A DNA stretch of 64,000 nt, from positions 248,001 through 312,000 of the forward strand of contig DASRFR010000047.1 in the NCBI GenBank assembly GCA_035651455.1. The letters are read 5' to 3'. The notes beneath the pieces were generated by a model. It ran no database searches, had not been told where the DNA came from, and saw nothing but the letters and a program-made list of their open reading frames with translations. Made by a program: the position numbers and the translations under genes. The stretch comes from DASRFR01 sp035651455 (GTDB lineage Bacteria; Acidobacteriota; Terriglobia; Terriglobales; Acidobacteriaceae). Shown one piece after another: positions 1 through 9,153 of this stretch (its first letter is position 1; each line of letters begins with the position of its first letter).

Positions 1-1314
1 GGCGTAAGCAGCATCTCTCATGTACAACTTCTCACGCCGAGCCAAATCGGAAACCGCGAAGTACGCCGATGTCATCTTCAAATCAAGCTTTCCGAGAACC
101 TCGTCTTTTTCCCAGAAGTAGTTCATGTTGCTCTGCACCTGCTCGAAATAGCTGCAGGTCACTCCACCGGCATTTGCCAGAAAATCGGGGATGAGCAAAA
201 TGCCACTCCTCTGAATCTGAGCATCGGCTTCCGGCGTGGTTGGCCCGTTAGCCCCTTCAGCAATGATGCGCACGCGAGGGCTGATGCGGCCAACATTGTC
301 ACCAGTGATCTGATTTTCCATCGCCGCCGGGATGAGAATGTCGACATCCTGCTCTATCCAAGCCTCTCCCGGCAGTACTTCATAACCTTGTTCTTTGGCT
401 TTGGTCTTGTTGATTCCCCCGAAGTGGTCAGTAATGGACAATAGCTGTTCGAGATCAATTCCGTCGCCTTTACGATAAGTGTATGCACACTGATCCGCTT
501 GGTCCCAGCAGGACACTGAGATCACTCTTCCTCCCAGTCGTTGGTAAAGTTCGATCGCGAAGTGGGCGACATTCCCAAAGCCTTGGACACTGGCTTGGGT
601 ACCCTCGGGCCGTAAGCTCAATTCCTTGAGCGCCTCGCGTAATGCAATGACGACGCCATAGCCCGTCGCTTCGGTTCTGCCCAGCGAGCCTCCCATGCCG
701 ACGGGCTTGCCGGTGATGAAGCCGGGAAATCGGCCGCCATGGATGGTCTCAAACTCGTCAAGCATCCAGAGCATGTGTTGCGCGTTGGTCATTACATCGG
801 GAGCCGGTACATCCGTCACCGGACCGACCTCCCTTGCTACTTGGCGGACCCAGCCACGGCAAATCTCCTCCTGCTCCCGAGCGCTGAGATTATGCGGATC
901 GCAAATCACCCCACCCTTTGCTCCGCCCAGCGGGATATCAACCACGGCACACTTCCACGTCATCCACATGGATAGAGCGCGCACCGTATCGATCGTCTCC
1001 TGCGGATGGAACCGGATGCCCCCCTTGCCCGGCCCTCGAGCATCGTTGTGCTGGACTCGGAAACCTCGGAAGACCTTCACCATGCCGTCATCCATGCGCA
1101 CCGGAATAGCGAACTGGTACTCCCGCAGCGGGTAGCGCAAAAGATCTCTGGTAGCCGAGTCGAGGCCCAGGTATTCGGCTACCTTATCGAACTGAGCCTG
1201 TGCGATCTGAAATGAATTGAACGCCTTGGACGATCTTCTGGCAGGTGCGCCCGGAGCCACTTTCGAAGCTTCCTTTTCGACACTGATCGTTTCCGTCAGT
1301 ACGCTCTCAGACAT
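1..1314 (-). CDS. gdhA: Glu/Leu/Phe/Val dehydrogenase (glutamate dehydrogenase), 3' end cut by window
   Basis: NAD(P)-dependent oxidative deamination of glutamate to 2-oxoglutarate and ammonia, or the reverse; cytosolic. The reading frame is open for 438 codons from the ATG at 1314 to base 1, so only some 15-25 C-terminal residues should lie outside. The substrate-binding lysine motif PLGGAKGG is near residue 130, the P-rich stretch DVPAPDVMT follows, and the Rossmann motif VQGFGNVA is near residue 245. The start is backed by AAGGAGA about 6 bases upstream. The roughly 30-residue polar N-terminal tail before the catalytic domain is longer than in compact bacterial enzymes. The gene stands alone here, with a dioxygenase relic upstream on the same strand. 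Family assignment is firm; coenzyme and exact substrate (Glu versus Leu/Val) cannot be decided from sequence alone. Confidence 0.93.
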   Translation of the reverse strand, partial: MSESVLTETISVEKEASKVAPGAPARRSSKAFNSFQIAQAQFDKVAEYLGLDSATRDLLRYPLREYQFAIPVRMDDGMVKVFRGFRVQHNDARGPGKGGIRFHPQETIDTVRALSMWMTWKCAVVDIPLGGAKGGVICDPHNLSAREQEEICRGWVRQVAREVGPVTDVPAPDVMTNAQHMLWMLDEFETIHGGRFPGFITGKPVGMGGSLGRTEATGYGVVIALREALKELSLRPEGTQASVQGFGNVAHFAIELYQRLGGRVISVSCWDQADQCAYTYRKGDGIDLEQLLSITDHFGGINKTKAKEQGYEVLPGEAWIEQDVDILIPAAMENQITGDNVGRISPRVRIIAEGANGPTTPEADAQIQRSGILLIPDFLANAGGVTCSYFEQVQSNMNYFWEKDEVLGKLDLKMTSAYFAVSDLARREKLYMRDAAYA

Positions 1315-1430
1315 GGCTATTCTCCTTGTTCTCTCTCCGGCAACCTTAATTATCGCTCCCCTAGCGGGCGAGTCCAATGTGATGGCACGCACATCAGAAG
1401 GTGACGCGTGCCAAGCATTAGATTCTGGAA

Positions 1431-1790
1431 CTATTGCACAACATCAAAGTTCCCAAAAATCGCAGTCAACCCTGTGCCATTCGCAACGAAAACGCGAGAC
1501 TCTGGGTGGATGGTCGGCCATCCGGAAGTTAAGCTTTCACAGCGAACGACTGCGGAAGTCGCGACAAGATCGCCCAATCGTACGGCTCCAGTGCGTGCCG
1601 TTTCGAGGCCAAGAGCCATACAGTTATGGACGACGTTGCCGCCTCCGAAAATGAGAATACCTTCTTCTCGCAGCGGCACCAGGCGCTTACCTATCGCGTA
1701 ATGGAAAGCGGCGGTAGTGTCTCATCGATGCTGAGTTGAACCAGAGGGCATTAGCTTGTAGACGCGGCGCAAAACGGATCAAGTTACCTG
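1431..1790 (-). pseudogene. Relic of a LigB-type 4,5-DOPA extradiol dioxygenase
   Basis: Pieces of the C-terminal half of a DODA/YgiD-type extradiol dioxygenase are spread over different frames. Reading the minus strand, SVLRRVY is followed by PLVQLSIDETLPP, then a one-base shift leads into AFHYAIGKRLVPLREEG and ILIFGGGNVVHN; another shift gives RHALEPYDWAI. In intact members these read on continuously as VQLSID...P..HY..G..L.PLR.EG...GSGN.VHN...DWA. The N-terminal metal-binding half is missing and the 3' part is unrecognisable. No functional product is expected. Identification rests on remembered family motifs. Confidence 0.6.
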
Positions 1791-1969
1791 ATCGAAACCA
1801 ACCGGTCATCGCCGCGCATGCGACTGAGGTGCAACCAGTTCCGGGCACGTGCAGCCACTGTCTTGGTTAGCGAAGGTCGCGGATGCGGGCATCCGACGGT
1901 CAATTTTGAAATCATTTCTCGGTTACGTCGCCTTTTGCTTGGCCCGGCATCACGCCTAACTGCTTAAGC

Positions 1970-2560
1970 ATGTCGGCTGCTACCGTCCTTCGTCTGCAGA
2001 CGATTGTCTCCCGGGAAGTTGCTCCAAACGACGCGGCAGTTGTGACGATTGGTTCGCTTCAGGCGGGTACAAAGGAGAACGTGATCCCTGATGAGGCAGT
2101 CATAAAGCTGAACGTGCGTACGGTCGATGAAGACGTCCGAACGCGAGTGCTTGCGGCAATCGAACGAATAGTCAATGCTGAAGCCGAAGCATCGAGAGCG
2201 CCTAACAAGCCGGAGATCACGTTGATCGATCGTTATCCGTTTGTGAAGAATGATCCCGAAGCAACAAAACGCGCAGTCGAAGCATTTCGCAACTACTTCG
2301 CTGCGGACCGCGTGAAAGATACTCAACCAACTACCGCGAGTGAAGATTTTGGCTCTTTCGGAACTGAGTGGCACGTTCCGTCTGTATTCTGGTTTGTGGG
2401 CGGCACCGATCCTGACACGTATGCCAAAGCAAAGAAATCCGGGACAATTGCCGAAATACCGACCAATCACAACCCGCGCTTCGCACCAGTGATTCACCCG
2501 ACTTTGGAGCCTGGGGTGGAAGCAATGGTGGTAGCCTCTCTAGCGTGGCTGTCGCCATAG
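1970..2560 (+). pseudogene. C-terminal fragment of an M20 amidohydrolase/peptidase
   Basis: The 196 residues match the C-terminal half of M20 hippurate/aminoacyl amidohydrolases: the lid-domain end and return to the catalytic domain, with QTIVSREV..., GTKENVIPDEA, TASEDFG (the Glu-Asp of the metal site) and NHNPRFAPV. Intact enzymes are about 400-440 residues, and here the N-terminal catalytic half with its first metal ligands is absent. The ATG at 1970 is an internal codon of the ancestral frame with no good ribosome site. The fragment overlaps no other gene and lies between the dioxygenase relic and the channel gene. It is probably a 5'-deleted pseudogene; if translated it could not bind the metal pair. 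Confidence 0.75.
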
Positions 2561-2580
2561 GCTAGTCGCCATAAGCCCGC

Positions 2581-3219
2581 TTGATTGTCAACGAACAGAT
2601 CGTTGTGAATACGCTGCTCGTCGTTTTCGACCTCGGCGGCACGTTCGTTTTCGCCCTTAGCGGCGCCACGGCTGCGGTCAAGCACAGGCTCGATTTGTTT
2701 GGAGTTCTGGTTTTAGCTTTCGCCGCGGGCAATTCGGGCGGGATCGCCCGTGATGTGATGATCGGAGCGCATCCGCCGGCAGCAATTAGCGACTGGCGCT
2801 ATATTGCCGTGTCCATGCTTGCTGGGTTAGTTACGTTCTATTGGTATCACGTTATCAACCGGCTGAGCAGCCCTGTACTGGTGTTCGATGCCGCAGGACT
2901 GGCACTCTTCGCCGTTGCTGGGGCGGGTAAGGCGCTGGCATTCCATGGTGGGCCGGTGGCGGCGATATTGCTCGGCATGCTGACGGGAATAGGCGGCGGC
3001 ATGATACGTGACATTCTCGTTATGGAAATTCCGACCGTGTTGCGCACCGAGCTCTATGCGCTCGCGGCTCTGATTGGAGCGGCCGTGATGGTAATTGGAA
3101 AAATGCTGCATCTGCCTACTTCCGCCGCGGCAGTAGCCGGCGCAGTCCTCTGCTTCGGACTCCGATTCGCCGCGATGCGCCGAGGCTGGCATCTTCCCAT
3201 AGCGCACCCGCCGGACTAA
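2581..3219 (+). CDS. TRIC-family (UPF0126/YadS-like) membrane protein
   Basis: A 212-residue inner-membrane protein with about seven hydrophobic helices and two copies of the glycine-rich half-repeat: FALSGATAAVKHRLDLFG...GNSGGIARD and FAVAGAGKAL...GMLTGIGGGMIRD. This duplicated G-G-[IM]-x-RD pattern is typical of prokaryotic trimeric intracellular cation channels (formerly UPF0126). Length is normal. The first in-frame start is TTG at 2581; GTG at 2605 is an alternative, and neither has a strong ribosome site. Role inferred from the family: monovalent cation conductance. Ligand and physiological role are unknown. Confidence 0.88.
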   Translation: MIVNEQIVVNTLLVVFDLGGTFVFALSGATAAVKHRLDLFGVLVLAFAAGNSGGIARDVMIGAHPPAAISDWRYIAVSMLAGLVTFYWYHVINRLSSPVLVFDAAGLALFAVAGAGKALAFHGGPVAAILLGMLTGIGGGMIRDILVMEIPTVLRTELYALAALIGAAVMVIGKMLHLPTSAAAVAGAVLCFGLRFAAMRRGWHLPIAHPPD

Positions 3220-3303
3220 TCGCAAGAGAGGGGTAAGCGGCGGCGCCCGTTGGTAAGGAGCCCAACGGAGTACCTATCGGCGGTTTCAACGCTGCAATGA
3301 CTC

Positions 3304-4776
3304 ATGCAGACGGGATATTCCAAGCCGCGCGGTAATTCCGAAGAGCTGAGTTCACGCCAATCCGCACGCGCCCTTGCTGAACAGGCTTTTTCACGCGCAG
3401 CCGGTGCTCCCCTTCTCGGCGGGAATCGCGTACAGCTACTGATTGACGCGGCTCAGAACTATCCCGCTTGGTTAGCCGCGATCGCTTCAGCTCATGACCA
3501 TGTTCATTTCGAGAGCTACATCATCCACGAGGATAGCGCCGGCCTGGAGTTCGCCAATGCGCTCATCGCAAAAGCACAGGAGGGTGTTCGCGTTCGCTTG
3601 ATCTATGACTGGATGGGAGGCCTCGGCAAGACATCACGCATGTTTTGGAAACGCCTGCGAGCTGCCGGGGTGGAAGTGCGTTGCTACAATCCACCCCGTT
3701 TCGATTCGCCGCTGGGCTGGCTTTCACGCGACCACCGCAAAATGCTCGCCGTGGATGGCAAGGTGGGCTTTATTGCCGGTTTATGTGTCGGGCGCATGTG
3801 GGTCGGAGAACCAGAGAAAAATATCGAACCTTGGCGCGATACAGGTGTTGAGGTGCGTGGGCCTGCGCTGCTCGACGTCGAGCGCGCCTTCGCTGAGGTA
3901 TGGGCCATGATGGGAGACCCGATTCCGGATGATGAACTAACCGGACTTACGGCGTTGCCGCTGGCAGCTGATGTCGGCGTGCGAATCGTTGCTACCGTAC
4001 CCGCAACTGGCGGATTGCTTCGCTTGGACCAACTGATCGCCGCGATGGCACGGAACAGGTTGTGGTTGACCGATGCGTATTATGCGGGAACAACGACTTA
4101 CGTTCAGGCTCTCAGAGCCGCAGCGCGAGACGGCGTTGACGTGCGTTTACTGGTGCCAAATGCAACCGACATTCCATTGCTAAGGCCACTTTCACGTTCA
4201 GGGTATCGGCCCTTGATCGAAGCCGGAGTTCGCATTTTTGAGTGGAATGGGACCATGATTCATGCCAAGACAGCGGTCGCTGACGGCCGGTGGGCACGCA
4301 TCGGCTCCACCAACTTGAATATCGCGAGTTGGCTTGGCAACTGCGAACTGGATGCAGTAATCGAGAATGACGAATTCGCTCATAGAATGGAAGAACAGTA
4401 TATTGCGGATCTGAGCAATGCAACTGAGATTGTCCTTGATGCCCGGAGTCGAGTCAGTGCTCCGGGTGAGCCTCCGCACCGCGGGCCAGTAGTGACCAGC
4501 GGGGGCGGTAGTTCAAGCCGTGCGGCCGCCGGTGCGATTCGCATCAGTAATGCTGTGAGCGCGGCATTTACAAGTCGCCGAGTATTACAGCCTGTAGAAG
4601 CGCGTCTCATACTAATCGTGGGCCTTCTGCTTTTGGGAATTGCGGCCTTTCTGTACTTCTTTCCGCGAGTGGCAGGTTATCTATTGATGGCTATTTTCGG
4701 ATGGATTGGAATCGCGTTGGTTGATCGTGCTTGGAAATTGTATCGTGAACGTAAAAGCGACACGAACACCCAGTAG
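3304..4776 (+). CDS. Phospholipase D-like / cardiolipin synthase-family protein
   Basis: A 490-residue protein with two HKD (PLD) motifs: DHRKMLAVDGKVGFIAG near residue 145 and MIHAKTAVADGRWARIGSTN near residue 320. These form the two-His active site that transfers phosphatidyl groups, as in cardiolipin synthase (ClsA/ClsB type). The two usual N-terminal membrane helices of ClsA are missing; instead two hydrophobic helices lie at the extreme C-terminus (about residues 435-480), so the catalytic part is probably tethered from its C-terminal end. The PLD fold is certain. Cardiolipin synthesis is the likeliest role; a hydrolytic phospholipase is possible. Confidence 0.88.
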   Translation: MQTGYSKPRGNSEELSSRQSARALAEQAFSRAAGAPLLGGNRVQLLIDAAQNYPAWLAAIASAHDHVHFESYIIHEDSAGLEFANALIAKAQEGVRVRLIYDWMGGLGKTSRMFWKRLRAAGVEVRCYNPPRFDSPLGWLSRDHRKMLAVDGKVGFIAGLCVGRMWVGEPEKNIEPWRDTGVEVRGPALLDVERAFAEVWAMMGDPIPDDELTGLTALPLAADVGVRIVATVPATGGLLRLDQLIAAMARNRLWLTDAYYAGTTTYVQALRAAARDGVDVRLLVPNATDIPLLRPLSRSGYRPLIEAGVRIFEWNGTMIHAKTAVADGRWARIGSTNLNIASWLGNCELDAVIENDEFAHRMEEQYIADLSNATEIVLDARSRVSAPGEPPHRGPVVTSGGGSSSRAAAGAIRISNAVSAAFTSRRVLQPVEARLILIVGLLLLGIAAFLYFFPRVAGYLLMAIFGWIGIALVDRAWKLYRERKSDTNTQ

Positions 4777-5166
4777 AAACCGATCGGCACGATATTCCCC
4801 TTCAGAATTGTTGAACATAACCTGAATTCTGCGTAGTGCTGCGTGCACAGCACCGATTTGGGTTCGACCTAGTAGACCTACTGCCGCATCGGCGCCAAAG
4901 CGGACTAAAGACAAGCCTGCGGTGGCAAGTCGCGCGATATGGTATGGCATCTATGCGATTCGCAGGCTGCAGGTTGTTTAATGCGAGGTTGAAGGCAGGT
5001 GTTCACCTGTGAGCACTCGCCAGTACATTTGAGCACGCCAACGTAATCGATGGGCAGATCGGAACAGATTTTACGTAATTTTGACAGTTCACTGACAAAA
5101 AGGCAGTCTGCGTCTGCCACGCTCGTCTGCCATCAAAAAGTTCTCCGCTGGAAGGAATCCAACCCC
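4777..5166 (+). other. Intergenic stretch between PLD gene and secreted repeat protein
   Basis: No convincing gene. It holds a 7-bp inverted repeat, CAGAATT/AATTCTG with a 15-base loop (about 4803-4831), which may be a weak terminator for the PLD gene, and a consensus-like TTGACA at 5081-5086 with no good -10 at the right distance. GGAAGG near 5150 is the ribosome site of the next gene. Confidence 0.4.
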
Positions 5167-6309
5167 ATGAGATATGTCGCGAGTTTTCTCGTAAGTATCG
5201 TTTTGTTTGCTTCCACTTCTTCAGCGAGTTCTGCACCAACAATTTCGCAGGTTTTCGCTTTCGCCTGTAACCAAGATTTTACCTCCTGTCCCGATGGCTT
5301 TGACCCCGCACTCGGGCCTATTCAACTCGCGACTGGATTCCTGTACGGAACGACATGGTGGGCAGGTCAGGGTAACGCCAATGCCGGCGGAACGGTTTTC
5401 AAGGTTACGACCACCGGCAGCATCGCGGTTCTGCACACTTTTCAACCGGGCACAGGCGGAAAGTTCGCGGAAGGCGAAAATCCCGTACTTGGCTTTGTTC
5501 GAGGACCTGATGGCGCCTTTTATGGGACTACCGAATCGGGCGGCGCGCATAAGGCAGGAGTCATGTACAGGCTTACTCCGAGAGGCAGTTTCAATGTGCT
5601 GTACAACTTCTGCTCCCTTGGCGGCTGCCCGGACGGTCCAGGGCCCCTGCTTCTCGCAAAAGACGGGAATTTTTATGGCGCTGAAAATGAAACTATCTTC
5701 CGCATCACTCCTCGAGGGCAATGGAGCCTGCTATACGGGCTAAACGCGACCAACGACGGTACCGCCCAAACCCTGATTCAGGGCTCGGATGGTAATTTCT
5801 ACGGAACGGGAACGATATACCCGGAAACCGGGACTATCTTCAGGGTAACCCCCAAAGGCCAATTCACCATCTTGTACCAGTTGCCTGAATTCGAGAGGAT
5901 TACAACCAAGTTGGTGCAGGCCTCTGACGGTAACTTTTACGGTGGCACGTCGACCGGAGCAGTATTTCAGTTTACCCTTTCGCGTACCTTCACGGTTATT
6001 GCCACATTAACCCAAGGCGAAGGCCCCACCCCAACGTTTTTGCTGCAGGCTTCTGACGGTAACCTGTGGGGTCTTTGTATGAACGGTGGAACGGCTCCAG
6101 ACCGACCTGGGACGGTGTTCGCCGTAACCCCCTCCGGAACAGTGCTGACCAGTGCGGAGTTTAATTGTGCTAGCGATGGCTGCAATCCGGAAGGCATGAT
6201 TCAAGGCAGCGATGGCAACTTTTATGGAGTTGCAATCAGTGGTGGTACCGCGCCCGGCCACCCGCTGGGAACTGTTTTCAAAATCGATGCCGGGCTGGCG
6301 CCACACTAG
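5167..6309 (+). CDS. Secreted repeat protein of the TIGR03803 (Gloeo_Verruco) type
   Basis: The ATG at 5167 is preferred over an in-frame codon at 5050 because GGAAGG lies 11 bases upstream and a signal peptide follows directly (basic MRY, hydrophobic FLVSIVLFA, then SSASSA). The 380-residue product consists of about nine repeats of roughly 40 residues with the core [GA]SDGNFYGTT...G.G.VF..T..G....L. This is the hallmark of a repeat family common in Acidobacteria and Verrucomicrobia, predicted to form a beta-propeller-like fold. The protein is presumably exported. No catalytic residues are recognisable, and the function of the family is unknown. Confidence 0.85.
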   Translation: MRYVASFLVSIVLFASTSSASSAPTISQVFAFACNQDFTSCPDGFDPALGPIQLATGFLYGTTWWAGQGNANAGGTVFKVTTTGSIAVLHTFQPGTGGKFAEGENPVLGFVRGPDGAFYGTTESGGAHKAGVMYRLTPRGSFNVLYNFCSLGGCPDGPGPLLLAKDGNFYGAENETIFRITPRGQWSLLYGLNATNDGTAQTLIQGSDGNFYGTGTIYPETGTIFRVTPKGQFTILYQLPEFERITTKLVQASDGNFYGGTSTGAVFQFTLSRTFTVIATLTQGEGPTPTFLLQASDGNLWGLCMNGGTAPDRPGTVFAVTPSGTVLTSAEFNCASDGCNPEGMIQGSDGNFYGVAISGGTAPGHPLGTVFKIDAGLAPH

Positions 6310-6422
6310 GTGAGACGAAACGACTGAAGGCAGCTGGGGTCGCGGTGTGTCGCCACGAAACTGGATCTTGTGGTACCCCAGAGCACCCGCACATGCGCGA
6401 TTTGCGCTTTGAAGCCTGCAGC

Positions 6423-8918
6423 TCAATATTTGGCCGTTGCACGGCTCGAGTCAGCTGCGAGGGTGGTATCGAGCACCTCGCGGAGTTTTTTGCTCAATTC
6501 GGCAAGCGCGAAAGGTTTCTGTAGAAATGCTTCTCCGTGATTCAGCGGGCGGGTTTGCACGACACCATTATGTGTGTAGCCGGACGTGTAGAGGACCTTT
6601 AGGTCGGGAAGCTCAGCCAGAAGTCGATCAGCTAAGTCCCGGCCATTGATCTTCGGCATTACGATGTCGGTAATCAAAACCTGTGGCGGTGGGTCGATCT
6701 TCAACGCGATCTCCAGCGCTCGTTCGCCGTTTTCCGCTTCTGTGACCGAGTACCCGAGCCCTTTCAAGAAACCCGCTTCCATCGTCCGAAGTTCATGGTC
6801 GTCCTCAACCACCAGCAGACGCTCGCTGCCAGTCACAGTCTTTACATCGCGGGGAGTGTCCGCTTGATCGATCTCCGCAGATTGCAAAGGCAGGTAAATT
6901 TTGAAGGAAGTGCCCTGCCCTACTTCGCTGTATACCCAGATGTAGCCATTCGATTGCTTGACGATTCCATACACAATCGAAAGCCCTAATCCCGTGCCTT
7001 TCCCCAGTTCCTTGGTTGTAAAAAAAGGCTCAAAAACATGCGCCATAGTTTCTTGATCGATGCCGCAACCAGTATCCGTGATGATGATGCGCGCATAAGA
7101 CCCGCGTAAAACAGGTCTGCGCCTCATGGAATAAGACATGTCCAGTTCGCAGACGTCAGTCTCAATAATCAGTTTGCCTCCCTCCGGCATGGCGTCGCGG
7201 GCGTTAACCGCCAAATTCATAATCACCTGATCGATTTGACTTGCGTCCACATTCACGCGGATGTCGCGACTGGAAAAACGCATGATGAGTTCGACATCCT
7301 CACCGATCAGGCGCCGAAGCATGTTGCTTATTTTTCTCAGTACCTCATTGAGGTCAAGAACTCGGGGCTGCGTGATCTGCTTGCGACTGAAAGCCAGCAA
7401 TTGCTGCGTCAGTGCGGCTGCTTTTTTCCCGGCACCGTGGATCTGCTGGATCTGCTGCACAGCCGCATTATCGAAATCGGTGCGCGACTGCAGAAGTTCA
7501 CTGTATCCGGTGATGATGCCAAGCATGTTGTTGAAATCGTGTGACACGCCTCCCGCAAGGCGCGCAACGGCTTCCATCTTCTGCGCCTGTCGAAGCTGAC
7601 GCTCCAGCAATTTTCGTTGAGTAATGTCCTCGGCCGTTCCCGCGTAGTACGAAGCGGTGCCATCCTGGTTATAAACGCAGCGTAAGTTCAAGGACAGCCA
7701 GAGTTCGGAGCCGTCTCTGCGGCAGAACTCGTCTTCATAATTGTGCAATTCTCCGCCGGCTTTGATATCGGCCAGGAGGTCCCGGCGCTTTTCCCCCCGA
7801 GGGTACAAGCTGGCAATTTCTCTGATCTCCGTAAGCGCCTGCTGCGGAGAATCGTAACCAAGCATGCGCGCCATCGCTGGATTCATCGTTACAAAGTCTC
7901 CCTCAGGCGTACTTTGGAAGATGCCGATGATTGCCTGCTCGAATATGCTCCGATATCTTTCTTCGGCCTGGCGAAGAGCTTCTTGCGCTTGCTTGCGAAT
8001 TGTGACGTCATGCTTGATAGCTATGTAGTGCGTTATTCGGCCGTCGTTATCCGCTACTGGTGTAATCGTCATCTCTTCGTTATAGAGCGATCCATCTTTC
8101 CGACGATTGATCACTTCCCCTCGCCACACTTTGCCCGAAGAGATGGTGGACCACAGATTCGCGTAAAACTCCTGGCCGTGCTCTCCCGACCTAACTATTC
8201 TGGGTGTTTGGCCGATGCTTTCATCCATGGTGTAGCCGGTGATGTCGGTAAAGGCGGGATTCACCCATTGAATTACGCCATCCCGTGTGGTGATCACTAT
8301 TTCGTTTGCAGCGGCTCTTAAAGCTACGGCCTGCAACCGCAAATGTTCCTGTGCCCTTTTTTGCGCGGACATGTCCATTCCTACCACCAGGACGCAACGC
8401 TTGCTCCGAAACGCAATGCCCTTGGCAGCCAGATGGAACTGAACCTTTTTGCCTTTTTTGCACAGAAGAGAGGCCTCGGTATCCGCTGAAGCCGATGTAA
8501 ACGCCGCTTCGATACTTTGTTGAATTCCTGGACGATCTTCTTCGGCCACCACATCCACAATTCTGATTTGCGATAGCTCTGGTGCTGAATACCCCAGCGT
8601 CACCTCTAGCTGTGTGTTCCACCGTAATAACCGACCTTCTGCATCAGCAATGCATAGCAACACAGGCATGTGTTGGTTAAGTAACTCCCAGAATTCTTCA
8701 CGCACTTTGATCGCGTCCCGGAACTGTCGCTCCTTGCGGATAACTTGCCGACCCAGGACGAATATCGCAGTCGCGAATAACACAATGATCGTGTCGTGCC
8801 ATTGCCAAATGTAAGCGTGAGAAAGAAGCACCCGCGTGAGGAAATAACAGAGTGCGCAAGCCGAACCGCTAAGCACTGAAAAGCGGAGGACTCCGAGGGA
8901 TGCAGACTGCCTCAACAT
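6423..8918 (-). CDS. Hybrid sensor histidine kinase (2 TM, 3 PAS, HisKA, HATPase, REC)
   Basis: An 831-residue membrane-bound hybrid kinase. Two adjacent hydrophobic helices (about 13-60) with almost no periplasmic loop are followed by PAS domains near 70-190, 195-310 and 322-440; the second has the extended PAC ending IAIKHDVT. The HisKA H-box is GGVSHDFNNMLGIITGY (His near 457), followed by the N-box VIMNLAVNARDAMPEGG, DTGCGID and GKGTGLGLSIVYGIVKQ. The C-terminal receiver has its acceptor Asp in ITDIVMP near 748. The short loop and the PAS set suggest intracellular sensing (redox, light or small molecule). Phosphate should pass from His to the internal Asp, so a separate phosphotransfer protein or output is needed. 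The gene is convergent with the repeat-protein gene and has no dedicated partner next to it. Confidence 0.92.
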   Translation of the reverse strand: MLRQSASLGVLRFSVLSGSACALCYFLTRVLLSHAYIWQWHDTIIVLFATAIFVLGRQVIRKERQFRDAIKVREEFWELLNQHMPVLLCIADAEGRLLRWNTQLEVTLGYSAPELSQIRIVDVVAEEDRPGIQQSIEAAFTSASADTEASLLCKKGKKVQFHLAAKGIAFRSKRCVLVVGMDMSAQKRAQEHLRLQAVALRAAANEIVITTRDGVIQWVNPAFTDITGYTMDESIGQTPRIVRSGEHGQEFYANLWSTISSGKVWRGEVINRRKDGSLYNEEMTITPVADNDGRITHYIAIKHDVTIRKQAQEALRQAEERYRSIFEQAIIGIFQSTPEGDFVTMNPAMARMLGYDSPQQALTEIREIASLYPRGEKRRDLLADIKAGGELHNYEDEFCRRDGSELWLSLNLRCVYNQDGTASYYAGTAEDITQRKLLERQLRQAQKMEAVARLAGGVSHDFNNMLGIITGYSELLQSRTDFDNAAVQQIQQIHGAGKKAAALTQQLLAFSRKQITQPRVLDLNEVLRKISNMLRRLIGEDVELIMRFSSRDIRVNVDASQIDQVIMNLAVNARDAMPEGGKLIIETDVCELDMSYSMRRRPVLRGSYARIIITDTGCGIDQETMAHVFEPFFTTKELGKGTGLGLSIVYGIVKQSNGYIWVYSEVGQGTSFKIYLPLQSAEIDQADTPRDVKTVTGSERLLVVEDDHELRTMEAGFLKGLGYSVTEAENGERALEIALKIDPPPQVLITDIVMPKINGRDLADRLLAELPDLKVLYTSGYTHNGVVQTRPLNHGEAFLQKPFALAELSKKLREVLDTTLAADSSRATAKY

Positions 8919-9153
8919 CGACTACTTTCAGCGTCCAGAATTACAGACATGCCGATTTTAGGACGCATCGACACACGAGTTTGTGAGTTGCGTCACAATT
9001 GGACACCAAAGTAACGGGTTCCGTGGAGCGCCGGCACATCGCTCGTTGTCCTGTTCTGCGTGCATTGGCTGGGATATCGGCATTGCGACACGGGGCGATC
9101 ACGGTGCCGATGTCGTCACAATGCAATATCGTGCTGTGTGGGTGAGCGCGAAC

